NCBI GenBank assembly: GCA_016928975.1 | Contig: JAFGJR010000161.1 | Coordinates: forward strand, 1 to 21,535 | From: Sedimentisphaerales bacterium | Lineage (GTDB): Bacteria > Planctomycetota > Phycisphaerae > Sedimentisphaerales > SG8-4 | Length of the DNA: 21,535 nt | Direction: 5' to 3' | Part shown: positions 1 through 8,178 of the stretch, one piece after another | How positions within the stretch are numbered: position 1 is the first letter of the stretch | Layout of the letters: every line of letters begins with the position of its first letter | Program-made: the position numbers and the translations under genes | Notes under the pieces: generated by a model | The model's input: the letters and a program-made list of their open reading frames with translations, nothing else | What the model was told of the DNA's origin: nothing | Database searches by the model: none

Positions 1-25
1 CTGCGCTAACGTGCTTACTTTCCAT
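1..25 (-). CDS. Start of an unidentified leftward gene, cut by the window edge
   Basis: An ATG on the minus strand at 25 is preceded by a strong Shine-Dalgarno sequence (AAAGGAG, about 8 nt upstream) and opens a frame reading MESKHVSA before the window ends. Eight residues are too few to identify a product. The gene lies downstream of the radical SAM gene on the same strand, but a 117-nt gap with a terminator-like structure separates them, so it probably has its own promoter. The AT-rich stretch at about 40-75 could hold that promoter, but no single pair of hexamers stands out. Confidence 0.5.
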
Positions 26-86
26 GACTTATCTCCTTTGCTATAAGGTTCATAAGTCACTGTAAACAAAGGACTAACGTAGCGCC

Positions 87-137
87 AAAAAAAAATCTCA
101 CACACGCGGCTCGCGGCTCCTCCGTGCGGGGAGTCGC
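87..137 (-). terminator. Possible terminator of the radical SAM gene
   Basis: Just past the stop codon at 143, the minus strand holds an imperfect hairpin. The arms are at 128-137 (GCGACTCCCC) and 113-123 (GGAGGAGCCGC), with one mismatch and one bulge. A run of nine T residues follows at 95-87. The T run is about 17 nt past the hairpin rather than directly after it, so this is not a textbook intrinsic terminator. Confidence 0.3.
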
Positions 138-142
138 TGCCG

Positions 143-1933
143 TCAGCCGAGCTTCTGCACGGCCTCAGCGTAATGGGTCAGCAGGTACTGTTTGGGGGGA
201 CCGCCGAGATGCTCCCAGGGCAAGGTGTCGGCGACGTTGAATTGTCTCTGGGCCAGCCCATCGAGCTCCATGCCGACCCGAGCGAATGCATCTTGCCATA
301 TCTGATGACGGAAGACTTCATCCCACAGGTCGAACCGGGCGCCGGCCCGCCATGCTGCTTCGATCACGTCGGCGGACCGCCTGTCCCCGCGACCGATCGC
401 CGATTCGAGAGCGCCTCGGCTCATATCGTGGAACTTGAACTGCAGGTATTTGGCCCGCAGGCGCAGTTTCTCGTCGAGGATCGCTCGCCTCGCCTGCTCG
501 AAGTACGACCTGGGCCTTTGTGGCAGCCATTGGAAGGGCGTGTGAGGTTTGGGGACGAACCAGCTCACGGTGATATTGATCTGGCCTGTCTTGCCGTCTA
601 CGGTCCTGCGCAGCCTGGCCAGTCGATCCGACAGACCAACGATCCCGGTGACATCGTCGAGGGTCTCGCCAGGCAGGCCGACCATGAAGTAGAGTTTGAG
701 CTTCTGCCAGCCATTGCTGTAGGCTTCCTCGACCGTTGCGAACAGGTCGCTGTCCTTCAGCGGTTTGTTGATGACTTGTCTGAGCCTTTCGCTGGCGGCC
801 TCGACGGCGATGGTCAGGCCGCTCTTGCGTACTGAGACGAAGAGACTGGGCACGAGCTTCAACTGCTGGTCCACGCGGAGGCTCGGGATCGACAGGCCGA
901 CATGCTTGTCCTCGAAATACTCGTGCAATCGCGCGGTAAGCTCTTCTAACTGCGGATAGTCGGCCGTGGACAGGCTCAACAGGCTCACCGTGTCAAATCC
1001 GCTCGCGTGGTAGGATGCCCTGGCCAGCTCGAACACCTTGTCGGCACTTCGAAAACGGATTGGCCGGCGACAATAGCTGGCCTGACAGAATCGGCACCGG
1101 CCAGGGCAGCCTCGCATGATCTCGACGCTGACGCGTTCATGTACGGCCTCAACGTGAGGCACAATCGGGGCGGTGGGGACGAGGGCGTTCTCAAAGTCCT
1201 CTACGCCTGCGTTCGCCAGCCGTGCTCGCAAGCCGGCCTGTGTGGGACGGAAGCTCGCCACTCGCGAGTCATCGTACGTGAATTCGTAGAACTGGGGCAC
1301 ATAGGCCCATTCGAACCGCTTGGCTGCCTCGAGCAGCATTTGTTCTTTGCTCTGCCCTTCCCGCTTCGCCGCAAGCAGTAGATCAGCGAGGTCAACCACG
1401 GCCTCCTCGCCTTCGCCCAGGACGAACAGATCGATGAAGGGGCTTATTGGCTCGCAGCAGTTCGCCATACCACCGCCGGCAATGACGAGCGGGTCATCCT
1501 CGCTGCGTTGATCCCGGCGGATGCAGAGGCCCGCTAAATCGAGCGCGTTCAGGACATTCGTGTAGCACAGCTCATTCGTCAGGCCAAAGCCGATCACGTC
1601 GAAGCTGCGCAGGGACGCCCTGGATTCGAGACTGAACAAGGGAATCTGCTTCTGTCGTAGAATCTGTTCGGCGTCCATCCACGGCGAGAACACGCGCTCG
1701 GCGACGACGTCGTCTCGCTGGTTGAGAATGTGGTAGAGGATGGCCAGCCCGGAGTTGGACATGCCGACCTCGTAGACGTCGGGAAAGCACAGGGCAAAGG
1801 TCAGCTCCGCGTTGCGCAGGTCCTTCCGGACCTCATTGACCTCGCCGCCGATGTAGCGGCCGGGCCGGGACACGTAAGGCAGGAAGTCCCGCGTCACGCG
1901 ATCGGCTACTATCTCTATCGTTTGTTCCTTCAT
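143..1933 (-). CDS. B12-binding-type radical SAM protein, uncharacterised family (TIGR03960-like)
   Basis: This 596-residue protein has a central radical SAM motif CPGRCRFC (Cys276, Cys280, Cys283) that binds a [4Fe-4S] cluster for S-adenosylmethionine cleavage. The N-terminal region (about 40-200) looks like the B12-binding-type domain of this family: FPDVYEVGMSNSG, then GFGLTNELCYTNVLNAL, then IAGGGMANCCEP and LGEGEEA. The C-terminal part has the radical SAM features FMVGLPGE and SWFVPKPHTPFQW. The family is widespread in anaerobes, sometimes fused or adjacent to a DUF2344 protein, and its reaction is not known to me. I chose the ATG at 1933 because the family start (MKEQTIEIVADRV) fits it. 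An upstream in-frame extension would run into apbE and carries no family sequence. Confidence 0.85.
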   Translation of the reverse strand: MKEQTIEIVADRVTRDFLPYVSRPGRYIGGEVNEVRKDLRNAELTFALCFPDVYEVGMSNSGLAILYHILNQRDDVVAERVFSPWMDAEQILRQKQIPLFSLESRASLRSFDVIGFGLTNELCYTNVLNALDLAGLCIRRDQRSEDDPLVIAGGGMANCCEPISPFIDLFVLGEGEEAVVDLADLLLAAKREGQSKEQMLLEAAKRFEWAYVPQFYEFTYDDSRVASFRPTQAGLRARLANAGVEDFENALVPTAPIVPHVEAVHERVSVEIMRGCPGRCRFCQASYCRRPIRFRSADKVFELARASYHASGFDTVSLLSLSTADYPQLEELTARLHEYFEDKHVGLSIPSLRVDQQLKLVPSLFVSVRKSGLTIAVEAASERLRQVINKPLKDSDLFATVEEAYSNGWQKLKLYFMVGLPGETLDDVTGIVGLSDRLARLRRTVDGKTGQINITVSWFVPKPHTPFQWLPQRPRSYFEQARRAILDEKLRLRAKYLQFKFHDMSRGALESAIGRGDRRSADVIEAAWRAGARFDLWDEVFRHQIWQDAFARVGMELDGLAQRQFNVADTLPWEHLGGPPKQYLLTHYAEAVQKLG

Positions 1934-1939
1934 GCGGGT

Positions 1940-1945
1940 ATTATA
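1940..1945 (-). promoter_or_regulatory. -10 element close to the radical SAM start
   Basis: The minus strand reads TATAAT at 1945-1940, then six bases, then the ATG at 1933. Transcription starting 6-7 nt past the -10 element would begin at or next to the A of the start codon, so the mRNA could be leaderless. No purine-rich Shine-Dalgarno sequence precedes this ATG, which agrees. No good -35 hexamer is visible at the usual distance. Confidence 0.4.
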
Positions 1946-1953
1946 AGGAGAAC

Positions 1954-2997
1954 ATGAGAAATAACATCCGCCCAGTTTTCCTTGCCGGCGCGACCGTCGT
2001 GGCGTTGTGTTTCGTATATGCGCGCACGACCAAGCCGGGTTCAATTCAGATCGACAGTGGCCATCGCGTGGTCATGGGTACGTTCTCTCGCGTGGTCGTC
2101 ATCGCCAACAGTGAACGGACGGCAAAGCGATGCATCGAGGCCGCCTTCGAAATGCAACAGCGGATCGAAGAGTTGATGAGCTATCACCGCGACGATTCGG
2201 AGCTGAGCAGGATCAATCGTGATGCCGCTGACAGGCCGGTCCCCACGAATCCGCTGATGTTCGAGGTCCTGGAGAAGTCCGTTGCGTTCAGCAAGCTCTC
2301 CGACGGAGCGTTCGACGTCACGGTGGGCCCGCTGGTGGACCTGTGGAAGGCGGCAGGGGAGGCGAATGCGCCGCCCACGGAGGAGGCGCTGGCCGGAGCA
2401 CGGGCCAAGGTCGGCTACGGGAAGCTGGTCCTCGATGAGAAGAACATGACTGTCCGGTTTGCTGTTCAAGGCATGCGGATCGACCTCGGTGGCATCGGCA
2501 AGGGCTACGCGGTCGACAAGTCGGTCGAGGCAATGAAGCAGCGAGGAGCCATCGGCGGCATGGTCGATCTCGGCGGCAATATCCGCTGCTTCGGCCGGCC
2601 TCCACGCGGCCAGGAGACCTGGCGCGTCGGCCTGCAAGACCCGAATGTGGCCCCCGAAGACGTGGACAACTCGAGAATCCTGCTGGTTCTGTCCATCACG
2701 GATCAAAGCGTCGCCACCAGCGGCGATTATCGAAGGTTCATGAACGTCCAGGGCCAGAAACAAAGCCACGTTATCGACGCAACCAGCGGCAAAGGCGCCA
2801 ACAGACTGGTCAGTGACACGGTCATCGCCTCAGACGCAACCACGGCCGATGCCCTCTCTACCGCCGTCAACGTTCTCGGCCCCCAGGAAGGCCTCGCTTT
2901 GATTGAGCGTCTCCCCAACGTCGAAGCGATCCTGATCCCCGCCGACAAGGACGCCCACCCCATCTTCAGCTCCGGCGCAGGAGCTTATGTTGAATAG
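1954..2997 (+). CDS. apbE: FAD:protein FMN transferase (ApbE)
   Basis: This 347-residue protein transfers FMN from FAD to a threonine of target proteins outside the cytoplasmic membrane. Family landmarks appear in order: MGTFSRVVVIA, ELMSYHRDDSELSRIN, SDGAFDVTVGPLVDLW, IDLGGIGKGYAVD, GMVDLGGNIRCFG, SVATSGDYRRF, HVIDATSGKGAN and the metal-site segment DATTADALSTAVNVLG. Residues about 6-23 form a hydrophobic N-terminal segment, an export signal or membrane anchor; there is no clean lipobox (VALC has Leu before Cys). The start is fixed by AAGGAG at 1945-1950, 3 nt before the ATG. It converges on the rnf operon, ending 24 nt from the rnfB stop. RnfG and RnfD are its expected substrates. Confidence 0.95.
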   Translation: MRNNIRPVFLAGATVVALCFVYARTTKPGSIQIDSGHRVVMGTFSRVVVIANSERTAKRCIEAAFEMQQRIEELMSYHRDDSELSRINRDAADRPVPTNPLMFEVLEKSVAFSKLSDGAFDVTVGPLVDLWKAAGEANAPPTEEALAGARAKVGYGKLVLDEKNMTVRFAVQGMRIDLGGIGKGYAVDKSVEAMKQRGAIGGMVDLGGNIRCFGRPPRGQETWRVGLQDPNVAPEDVDNSRILLVLSITDQSVATSGDYRRFMNVQGQKQSHVIDATSGKGANRLVSDTVIASDATTADALSTAVNVLGPQEGLALIERLPNVEAILIPADKDAHPIFSSGAGAYVE

Positions 2998-3021
2998 TGC
3001 GACTGGGGCGCAGTGGATTCT

Positions 3022-3909
3022 CTACACCGTGTTTGTTGCAGTCTGCCTGGCCTTGGGCTCGCGCGGCGCGGGGGCGGATTTCCCCCGATAGACAATCGTA
3101 CAACGCGGACATTTGTTGATCGCGGCTTCGAATTGGCCGGAGGGCTCGTATTTGGCGAAGTCTAACCGGGCGAGGTTGTCTTCGATCTTGAAGGCGTCGC
3201 TTTGCCTGGTGCACAGGCCGCAGGCGATGCAGCCCACCTGGCAGAACTCGCGCGTCGTCTTGCCGGTCTCGCGACTGTTGCATGCGACGACCATCATGTT
3301 CTCGTGGGCAAAGGGGACCATCTGAATCAGGTTTCGCGGGCAGGCCTTCGAGCATGCGGCGCAACCGGTGCACTTGGTGTAATCGACAGTGGCCAGACCG
3401 TCGACAACGTGCAGAGCATTGAACTTGCAGGCGCGGGTGCAGTCGCCAAAACCGAGGCAGCCGAATTTGCAGGCCTGGGTATTGGCCAGTGCGTTGGCCG
3501 CTGTGCAGCTCGGTATGGCTCGATAGTGCCCGTGGTAGGTCTTGTCGGTTGTGTGAGCGCGGCAGTGGACAATGGGTCTCCGCGGAGCGCCGCCGGCGCT
3601 GATTTGCAGGTTGAGGATGGCCGCGATCTTGTTGGCAGCGTCGGGCCCGCCAGGGGCGCACTGGCCGAGCAGTTGCGCGTCGGCGCACACGGCCTTGGCG
3701 TACCCGCTGCAGCCAGGATAGCCGCAGGCGCCGCAGTCGAGATGCGGCAGGGCGGCGAAGATCTGCTCCACCTTAGGGTCCGCCGCGACCTTGAGCTTCT
3801 CGCTCGCCACGAGCAGAATGATGGCAAACACCACGCCCAGGCCGAGCATAATCACCCCCGCCAGCCACGCACCGCTCAACAAACCTATCATACTCGCGAG
3901 GATCATCAT
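3022..3909 (-). CDS. rnfB: Rnf complex iron-sulfur subunit RnfB
   Basis: This 295-residue polyferredoxin subunit receives electrons from ferredoxin and passes them into the membrane part of Rnf. Residues 13-33 form the N-terminal membrane helix. Next comes the RnfB-specific cluster motif CX2CX4CX16C (Cys59, 62, 67, 84). Two ferredoxin clusters follow: Cys147/151/157/161 in CKFGCLGFGDCTRAC, and Cys180/183/186/190 in CTGCAACSKACP. The last ferredoxin unit (from Cys223) is CQVGCIACGLCTRQS with a partner KCPRC at 267-270, so the usual fourth cysteine is Ser237. The start ATG overlaps the rnfA stop as ATGA, with AGGG just upstream, which points to translational coupling. It is the last gene of the operon. 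The C-terminal tail is proline/lysine-rich. Confidence 0.95.
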   Translation of the reverse strand: MMILASMIGLLSGAWLAGVIMLGLGVVFAIILLVASEKLKVAADPKVEQIFAALPHLDCGACGYPGCSGYAKAVCADAQLLGQCAPGGPDAANKIAAILNLQISAGGAPRRPIVHCRAHTTDKTYHGHYRAIPSCTAANALANTQACKFGCLGFGDCTRACKFNALHVVDGLATVDYTKCTGCAACSKACPRNLIQMVPFAHENMMVVACNSRETGKTTREFCQVGCIACGLCTRQSDAFKIEDNLARLDFAKYEPSGQFEAAINKCPRCTIVYRGKSAPAPREPKARQTATNTV

Positions 3910-4493
3910 ATCATCCCTGCAAATCCCATGAACGCCAGCGAAAGAAGCCCTGCGGTGATCAACGTAATCGGCGCCCCCTGCAGGGCCGGTGGCACATCGA
4001 CCATCCGGAGGTTCTCCCGAATGCCTGCCATCATGCAAATCGCGATGGTGAATCCGATGCCGCCTCCGAAACTCAGGACCACCGCCTGCGCCAGCGTGTT
4101 GACTCCCCAGACGATGAGGAACAGACAGAGGCCGAGAATGGCGCAGTTGGTTGTAATCAGAGGCAGGAAGATTCCGAAGCTTTCGTACAGCGGCGGGAAG
4201 AATCTCTTGAGGTACATCTCCACCAATTGCACGGCGGCGGCAATCACCATGATGAAAGCCACGTACCGGGCGACCTCAAGGTTCAGCGGCGTCAGCAGCC
4301 AATGGTCGATCATCCAGGTGAGTGTGCCGCTGAGGGTCATGACGAACGTGACGGCCAGCCCCATGCCGAACGCCATGTCAATCCGCCCGGAGACGCCGAT
4401 GTAGGGGCAGATCCCGAGGAACTTCGTGAACACGAGATTGTTGATCAGCACCACCGAGATGAAGCCCGCCAGAAGCGTGTAAACGATATCCAT
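3906..4493 (-). CDS. rnfA: Rnf complex membrane subunit RnfA
   Basis: This 195-residue protein with about six membrane helices is one of the two homologous channel-like subunits, RnfA and RnfE, that sit in inverted orientation. Conserved cysteines are present in LGICPYIG (Cys29) and LITTNCAILG (Cys117). In the family these help hold an iron-sulfur centre at the interface with RnfE. The length matches the family. A Shine-Dalgarno GAAGGAG lies 7 nt before the ATG and overlaps the rnfE stop codon. The gene overlaps rnfB by 4 nt at its end. Confidence 0.96.
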   Translation of the reverse strand: MDIVYTLLAGFISVVLINNLVFTKFLGICPYIGVSGRIDMAFGMGLAVTFVMTLSGTLTWMIDHWLLTPLNLEVARYVAFIMVIAAAVQLVEMYLKRFFPPLYESFGIFLPLITTNCAILGLCLFLIVWGVNTLAQAVVLSFGGGIGFTIAICMMAGIRENLRMVDVPPALQGAPITLITAGLLSLAFMGFAGMI

Positions 4494-4505
4494 CCTGTCG
4501 CTCCT

Positions 4506-5126
4506 TCACCCACGTTTTCTGACGATAAGATTCATGGCGCCAAGCACGAACCCGAAGGTGAGAAACGCTCCCACCGGCATGCCCATCGCGGCCCAGGGGA
4601 CATAGCCTTTCGGCAGCACGGCGATCTCGAAGAGCTTGCCCGATCCGAGCAGCTCGCGGGTGCTAGCCAGGATGCACAGGGCCAGCGTGAATCCCGCTCC
4701 CATCGCCAGCGCATCCACGACGCTTAGCAGCAGTTTGCTCTTGCTGGCCCTGGCCTCGGCCCGCCAGATGATGATGCAGTTGACGATGATCAAGGGCACG
4801 TAGGGTCCGAGGGCCTCGCTCATTCTCGGCTGGTACGCCCGCAGGAACAGGTCTGCGATGGTCACGAACGTGGCAATCGTCAGCGTGAACATGAGGATGC
4901 GGACGTGGGGCCGGAGGCTGTTGCGCATCAGGCTGACCATGACGTTGCTGCATACCAGCACGAAGATAACGCACAGCCCCATCGTCACAGCCGGCTTCAA
5001 GGCAGCCGTCACCGCCAACGTCGGGCACGTGCCCAAGACCACCCGGAACACCGGGTTCTCCCGCCACAGTCCCGCGAAGATCGCGCCTGCATAGATGCCT
5101 GTCTGCCCGTCAGGGTTTGTTGCCAT
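4506..5126 (-). CDS. rnfE: Rnf complex membrane subunit RnfE
   Basis: This 206-residue integral membrane protein has about six helices and is homologous to RnfA. The paired cysteine motifs are present as LGTCPTLAV (Cys34) and IIVNCIIIWRAEARAS, where many homologues read NCIILGRAEA. The gene begins inside the end of rnfG (17-nt overlap), preceded by AAGGGA about 9 nt upstream of the ATG. It ends 12 nt before rnfA. It works in the ion-translocating membrane core of the complex. Confidence 0.96.
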   Translation of the reverse strand: MATNPDGQTGIYAGAIFAGLWRENPVFRVVLGTCPTLAVTAALKPAVTMGLCVIFVLVCSNVMVSLMRNSLRPHVRILMFTLTIATFVTIADLFLRAYQPRMSEALGPYVPLIIVNCIIIWRAEARASKSKLLLSVVDALAMGAGFTLALCILASTRELLGSGKLFEIAVLPKGYVPWAAMGMPVGAFLTFGFVLGAMNLIVRKRG

Positions 5127-5736
5127 CGCCGATCATCCCTTTCTGCCCCAGTTGCTCTTGGACTTGTGGAAGATAGTGATTGAACGCGTCGATGACGGCG
5201 GTGCTGCTGATCGTCGCGCCGGTGATCGCCACGATCGTCGAGTCGATCTGGGCTGGATTGCCGGCGGTGACGAGCGTGAAGCGTCCTGCCGGGGCTCCGG
5301 CAAACTGGTCGCGGAAGTACGTCCCCTTGATCTGATCGCCGAAATTGGGTGTCTCGTTGCTGAAAAGCACCCTGTAACCGGCAACGGCCTGGGACTTGCC
5401 GTCCACAGCCACCACGAGATCAATCTTGTCCGCGAATCCGTAGCCGGTGATAGTGAAGACCCAGCCGACCGTATGGTCCCCGGTCACGGCCTGGTAGATG
5501 GGCATGTCTTCGGTCTTGCCGCCCGACGTCCCGATCTTGAGAGGCTCAGGCAGGAGCACGAAGTCCTCTGCCTGTGGCAGCAGGCTCTTGGCCAGGTCGG
5601 TGAACTTCTCGATACGGTTCTGCTCGATCCGCGGCGCCAGTGCCGCATCCGTTACGGCGATCAGCAGCCCGAAAAAGAACGACGCGATGATGAGCAGCCA
5701 ACTCTCCTGCAGGAAGTGCTTCAGCCTGCTATGCAT
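5110..5736 (-). CDS. rnfG: Rnf complex FMN-binding subunit RnfG
   Basis: This 208-residue protein has one N-terminal membrane helix (about residues 12-30) and an extracytoplasmic FMN-binding domain. The covalent flavin site is TGATIS at 172-177 (DSTIVAITGATISSTAV), matching the ApbE target consensus (S/T)GAT. Thr175 is the expected acceptor. The start overlaps the end of rnfD by 8 nt, with GGAGG about 11 nt upstream. Modification by the nearby ApbE is the expected maturation step. Confidence 0.96.
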   Translation of the reverse strand: MHSRLKHFLQESWLLIIASFFFGLLIAVTDAALAPRIEQNRIEKFTDLAKSLLPQAEDFVLLPEPLKIGTSGGKTEDMPIYQAVTGDHTVGWVFTITGYGFADKIDLVVAVDGKSQAVAGYRVLFSNETPNFGDQIKGTYFRDQFAGAPAGRFTLVTAGNPAQIDSTIVAITGATISSTAVIDAFNHYLPQVQEQLGQKGMIGDGNKP

Positions 5737-6745
5737 GTTGGGATTTGCCTCCCACCGGCACGGGCCGGAACAATCGATCGATCAGGGGTGTCATGCCATT
5801 CATCAGAAGCACGGCAAACATCACGCCTTCCGGGTACTTGCCGACGATGCGGATGAGCAGCGTGATCGCTCCCACGCCGGCGCCAAAGAGCCACATCCCG
5901 CGGACTGTCACCGGGGCCGTGACGGGATCGGTGGCGATGAAGAACGCCCCGAGAAGCAACGCGCCGCTGGTCAGATGATAGAACGGCTGCATGTAGGCGT
6001 TCGAGTCGATCCAGTAGGCAATCCCGGCAAATACGAAGGCAGCCACAATCGCGGCGAGCGAAATGTGAATCGAGATGGTCCGCCTGATGAGCAGATACAG
6101 TCCACCGAGTAGGATGGCGATGGCGCTGGTCTCGCCGAGAGACCCGCCCACGTTGCCGGCGACCGTCCGGAGGAACTGCCGCTGACTGTAGGTCCGCGCG
6201 CCGGCCTGATCCTTGATGGCGGTCTTGCTCCATGCCAGCGGCGTCGCCTGAGTCGTGTCGTTGACGGTGTTGTTCGGCCCGATCTCCGACAATCCGTTCC
6301 GCATCGTCGCCGGTACCGTCCAGGTGGTCATGAGCAGGCCGAACGAGACAGTGAGAAAGGCCCGCCCAACCATAGCGGGATTGAAGACATTCGCACCCAG
6401 CCCGCCGAACGCCATCTTGCCCACGATGATGGCAATCCCCGCGCCGATGGCGGCGGTCCAGAAAGGCAGGGCGGGCGGCAGGGACAGGGCCAGGATCACG
6501 CCCGTGACGACCGCACTGAGGTCGCCGATCGAAGTGGGCTTCTTGCGAAACCAGTCCCAGATCCATTCGGCGGCGACGCAGCATGCGCTGCAGACGGCGA
6601 TCAGTGCGAGTCCTCTCACTCGGAAGTAGATGCCCGCGGCGACGACGGCAGGCACAAGACCGATGAGGACATCGAGCATGATCCGCCGTGTCGATAACGG
6701 CTGGCGGATATGGGGAGCGAAAGCAACTGTGACATCCTGGGGCAT
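5729..6745 (-). CDS. rnfD: Rnf complex membrane flavoprotein subunit RnfD
   Basis: This 338-residue polytopic membrane protein is homologous to NqrB. Family signatures include GGLGANVFNPAMVGRAFL (114-131) and the C-terminal FFIATDPVTAPVT. The flavin attachment segment reads DTTQATPLAW (163-172). Thr168 is the expected FMN-bearing residue, with Gln at the position where the general ApbE motif has Gly. The gene follows rnfC after 43 nt, with GAGG upstream of the ATG, and runs into rnfG with an 8-nt overlap. Confidence 0.96.
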   Translation of the reverse strand: MPQDVTVAFAPHIRQPLSTRRIMLDVLIGLVPAVVAAGIYFRVRGLALIAVCSACCVAAEWIWDWFRKKPTSIGDLSAVVTGVILALSLPPALPFWTAAIGAGIAIIVGKMAFGGLGANVFNPAMVGRAFLTVSFGLLMTTWTVPATMRNGLSEIGPNNTVNDTTQATPLAWSKTAIKDQAGARTYSQRQFLRTVAGNVGGSLGETSAIAILLGGLYLLIRRTISIHISLAAIVAAFVFAGIAYWIDSNAYMQPFYHLTSGALLLGAFFIATDPVTAPVTVRGMWLFGAGVGAITLLIRIVGKYPEGVMFAVLLMNGMTPLIDRLFRPVPVGGKSQHA

Positions 6746-6788
6746 ATAGTCAATCCTCGGTTATCCCTTGCGTGGGACCGGGCGGGAA

Positions 6789-8162
6789 TCAACCCGGCAT
6801 CTTCTTTTTCTGCCGGGCACGGAGTATTTTGCCGGTCTTGATATAGCCGGTCAGGTCGATCTTTGCCGGACAGACGTAGCTGCAACAGCCACACTCAATG
6901 CAGGCGCTGATGTAGTGGCTCTCCGCCACGTCCATCAGATTGTTCTTCACGGCGTGCGCAATCCGGGTGGGGTTGAGATTCTCCGGACAGGCCCGCAGGC
7001 ACCGGCCACAACGGATGCAAGGCGTCTGCGAGGGCCCGAATCCCGCGATGCCGGCCTGCTGTTTCGTCAACACTGTCACGGCCCCGCTGGCCTTGGAGGT
7101 CGGCGTGCTCAGATCGGCGATAGCGATGCCCATCATCGGCCCGCCCAGGATGACCTTTGCCGCCTGGTCTGTGATTCCGCCGGAATGGGCGATCAAGGCT
7201 TCGACGGGCGTCCCCAGAGGCACGTAGTAATTGCCCGGATTGGCGATCCCCTCGCCGGTGACAGTCACAACACGATGGGCAAGGGGCCGGCTACAGAGGA
7301 CCGCGTCGGCGATTGCGGCCGCCGTGGCCACGTTATCGACCACCACCCCGATCGCCGGCGGGATGCCGCCGGTCGGCACGACCTTGTCCAGCACGGCCCG
7401 GATGAGCTGTCGCTCGCCGCCCTGTGGGTACTTCGTCCGGACCGGCACGACTCTGACGCTCGTCGTCAGACCCATCGCGTCGAGTGCGGCATTCATCTTC
7501 TCGATGGCAGCGGGCTTGTTGTCCTCAATGGCGACAAAGACGTTCGAGGCGCCGCAGGCTCGTTGCGCCAGGCGTGTGCCGACGATGATCTGCTCGGTCC
7601 ATTCGAGCATGATACGATAGTCGCACGTGATGTACGGCTCACACTCACAACCGTTGATGATCAGCGTGTCCTTGGGGACCTTCGGATCGGGCTGAATCTT
7701 GACGCTCGTCGGGAATCCTGCGCCGCCCATACCGACAATTCCCGCCTCGCGCACCAGGTCACAGATTTGCTCTGGCGTGTACCTGGCCGGGTCGAAGTCC
7801 CGCGGGACTGTGAAGACGGGCGGGCTTGGCTCCGACGCAGAGTCCACTTCGATCACCACTGCCAGGCTGCGACCAAGCACGGGATGAGACCGCAAGGCGA
7901 TCTCCTTCACCTTGCCTGCCGCCGGCGCGTGAACCGGCGCACAGACAAAACCCTGGCACTGGCCGATCTTCTGTCCGGCCTGCACGACGTCGGCTTTCTT
8001 GACGACGGGCTGGGCGGCAGCGCCGATGTGCTGGCTGAGGAAGACGGCCAGCTCCTTCACGGCGGGCCCTGGCTGAATCGGCCTGTCGGCCGTCAGATGC
8101 TTGCTCTGCGGAGGGTGCACCCCTCCGGCGAAAGTCCTTTGTCCACGAACTGCCAACGCCAT
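6789..8162 (-). CDS. rnfC: Rnf complex NADH-binding subunit RnfC
   Basis: This 457-residue peripheral subunit exchanges electrons with NAD(H) through FMN. It has an N-terminal FAGGVHPPQSK segment and a barrel-sandwich-like region (50-110). The NADH/FMN region carries GMGGAGFPT (144-152) and INGCECEPY (169-177). Two C-terminal [4Fe-4S] motifs follow: CIRCGRCLRACP (382-393) and CIECGCCSYVCP (421-432). No strong ribosome site precedes the ATG at 8162, which lies 16 nt after the stop of the rseC-like gene, so coupling to that gene is possible. The C-terminal extension seen in some proteobacterial RsxC proteins is absent. Confidence 0.97.
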   Translation of the reverse strand: MALAVRGQRTFAGGVHPPQSKHLTADRPIQPGPAVKELAVFLSQHIGAAAQPVVKKADVVQAGQKIGQCQGFVCAPVHAPAAGKVKEIALRSHPVLGRSLAVVIEVDSASEPSPPVFTVPRDFDPARYTPEQICDLVREAGIVGMGGAGFPTSVKIQPDPKVPKDTLIINGCECEPYITCDYRIMLEWTEQIIVGTRLAQRACGASNVFVAIEDNKPAAIEKMNAALDAMGLTTSVRVVPVRTKYPQGGERQLIRAVLDKVVPTGGIPPAIGVVVDNVATAAAIADAVLCSRPLAHRVVTVTGEGIANPGNYYVPLGTPVEALIAHSGGITDQAAKVILGGPMMGIAIADLSTPTSKASGAVTVLTKQQAGIAGFGPSQTPCIRCGRCLRACPENLNPTRIAHAVKNNLMDVAESHYISACIECGCCSYVCPAKIDLTGYIKTGKILRARQKKKMPG

Positions 8163-8178
8163 ATCTCAATTCCGGATA

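Noticed and set aside
2998..3021. Possible bidirectional terminator between apbE and rnfB
   Set aside because: The 24-nt gap shows no inverted repeat and no T or A run.
3202..4404. Long open frame on the plus strand opposite rnfB and rnfA (400 codons)
   Set aside because: It is antisense to two clear rnf genes, with no motif and no plausible ribosome site. The same reasoning removes similar frames opposite apbE, rnr, the TPR gene and secA.
5721..6584. Open frame on the minus strand in another frame inside rnfD (287 codons)
   Set aside because: Arg/His/Asp-rich composition typical of an out-of-frame reading of a real gene. The RnfD frame has family motifs throughout.
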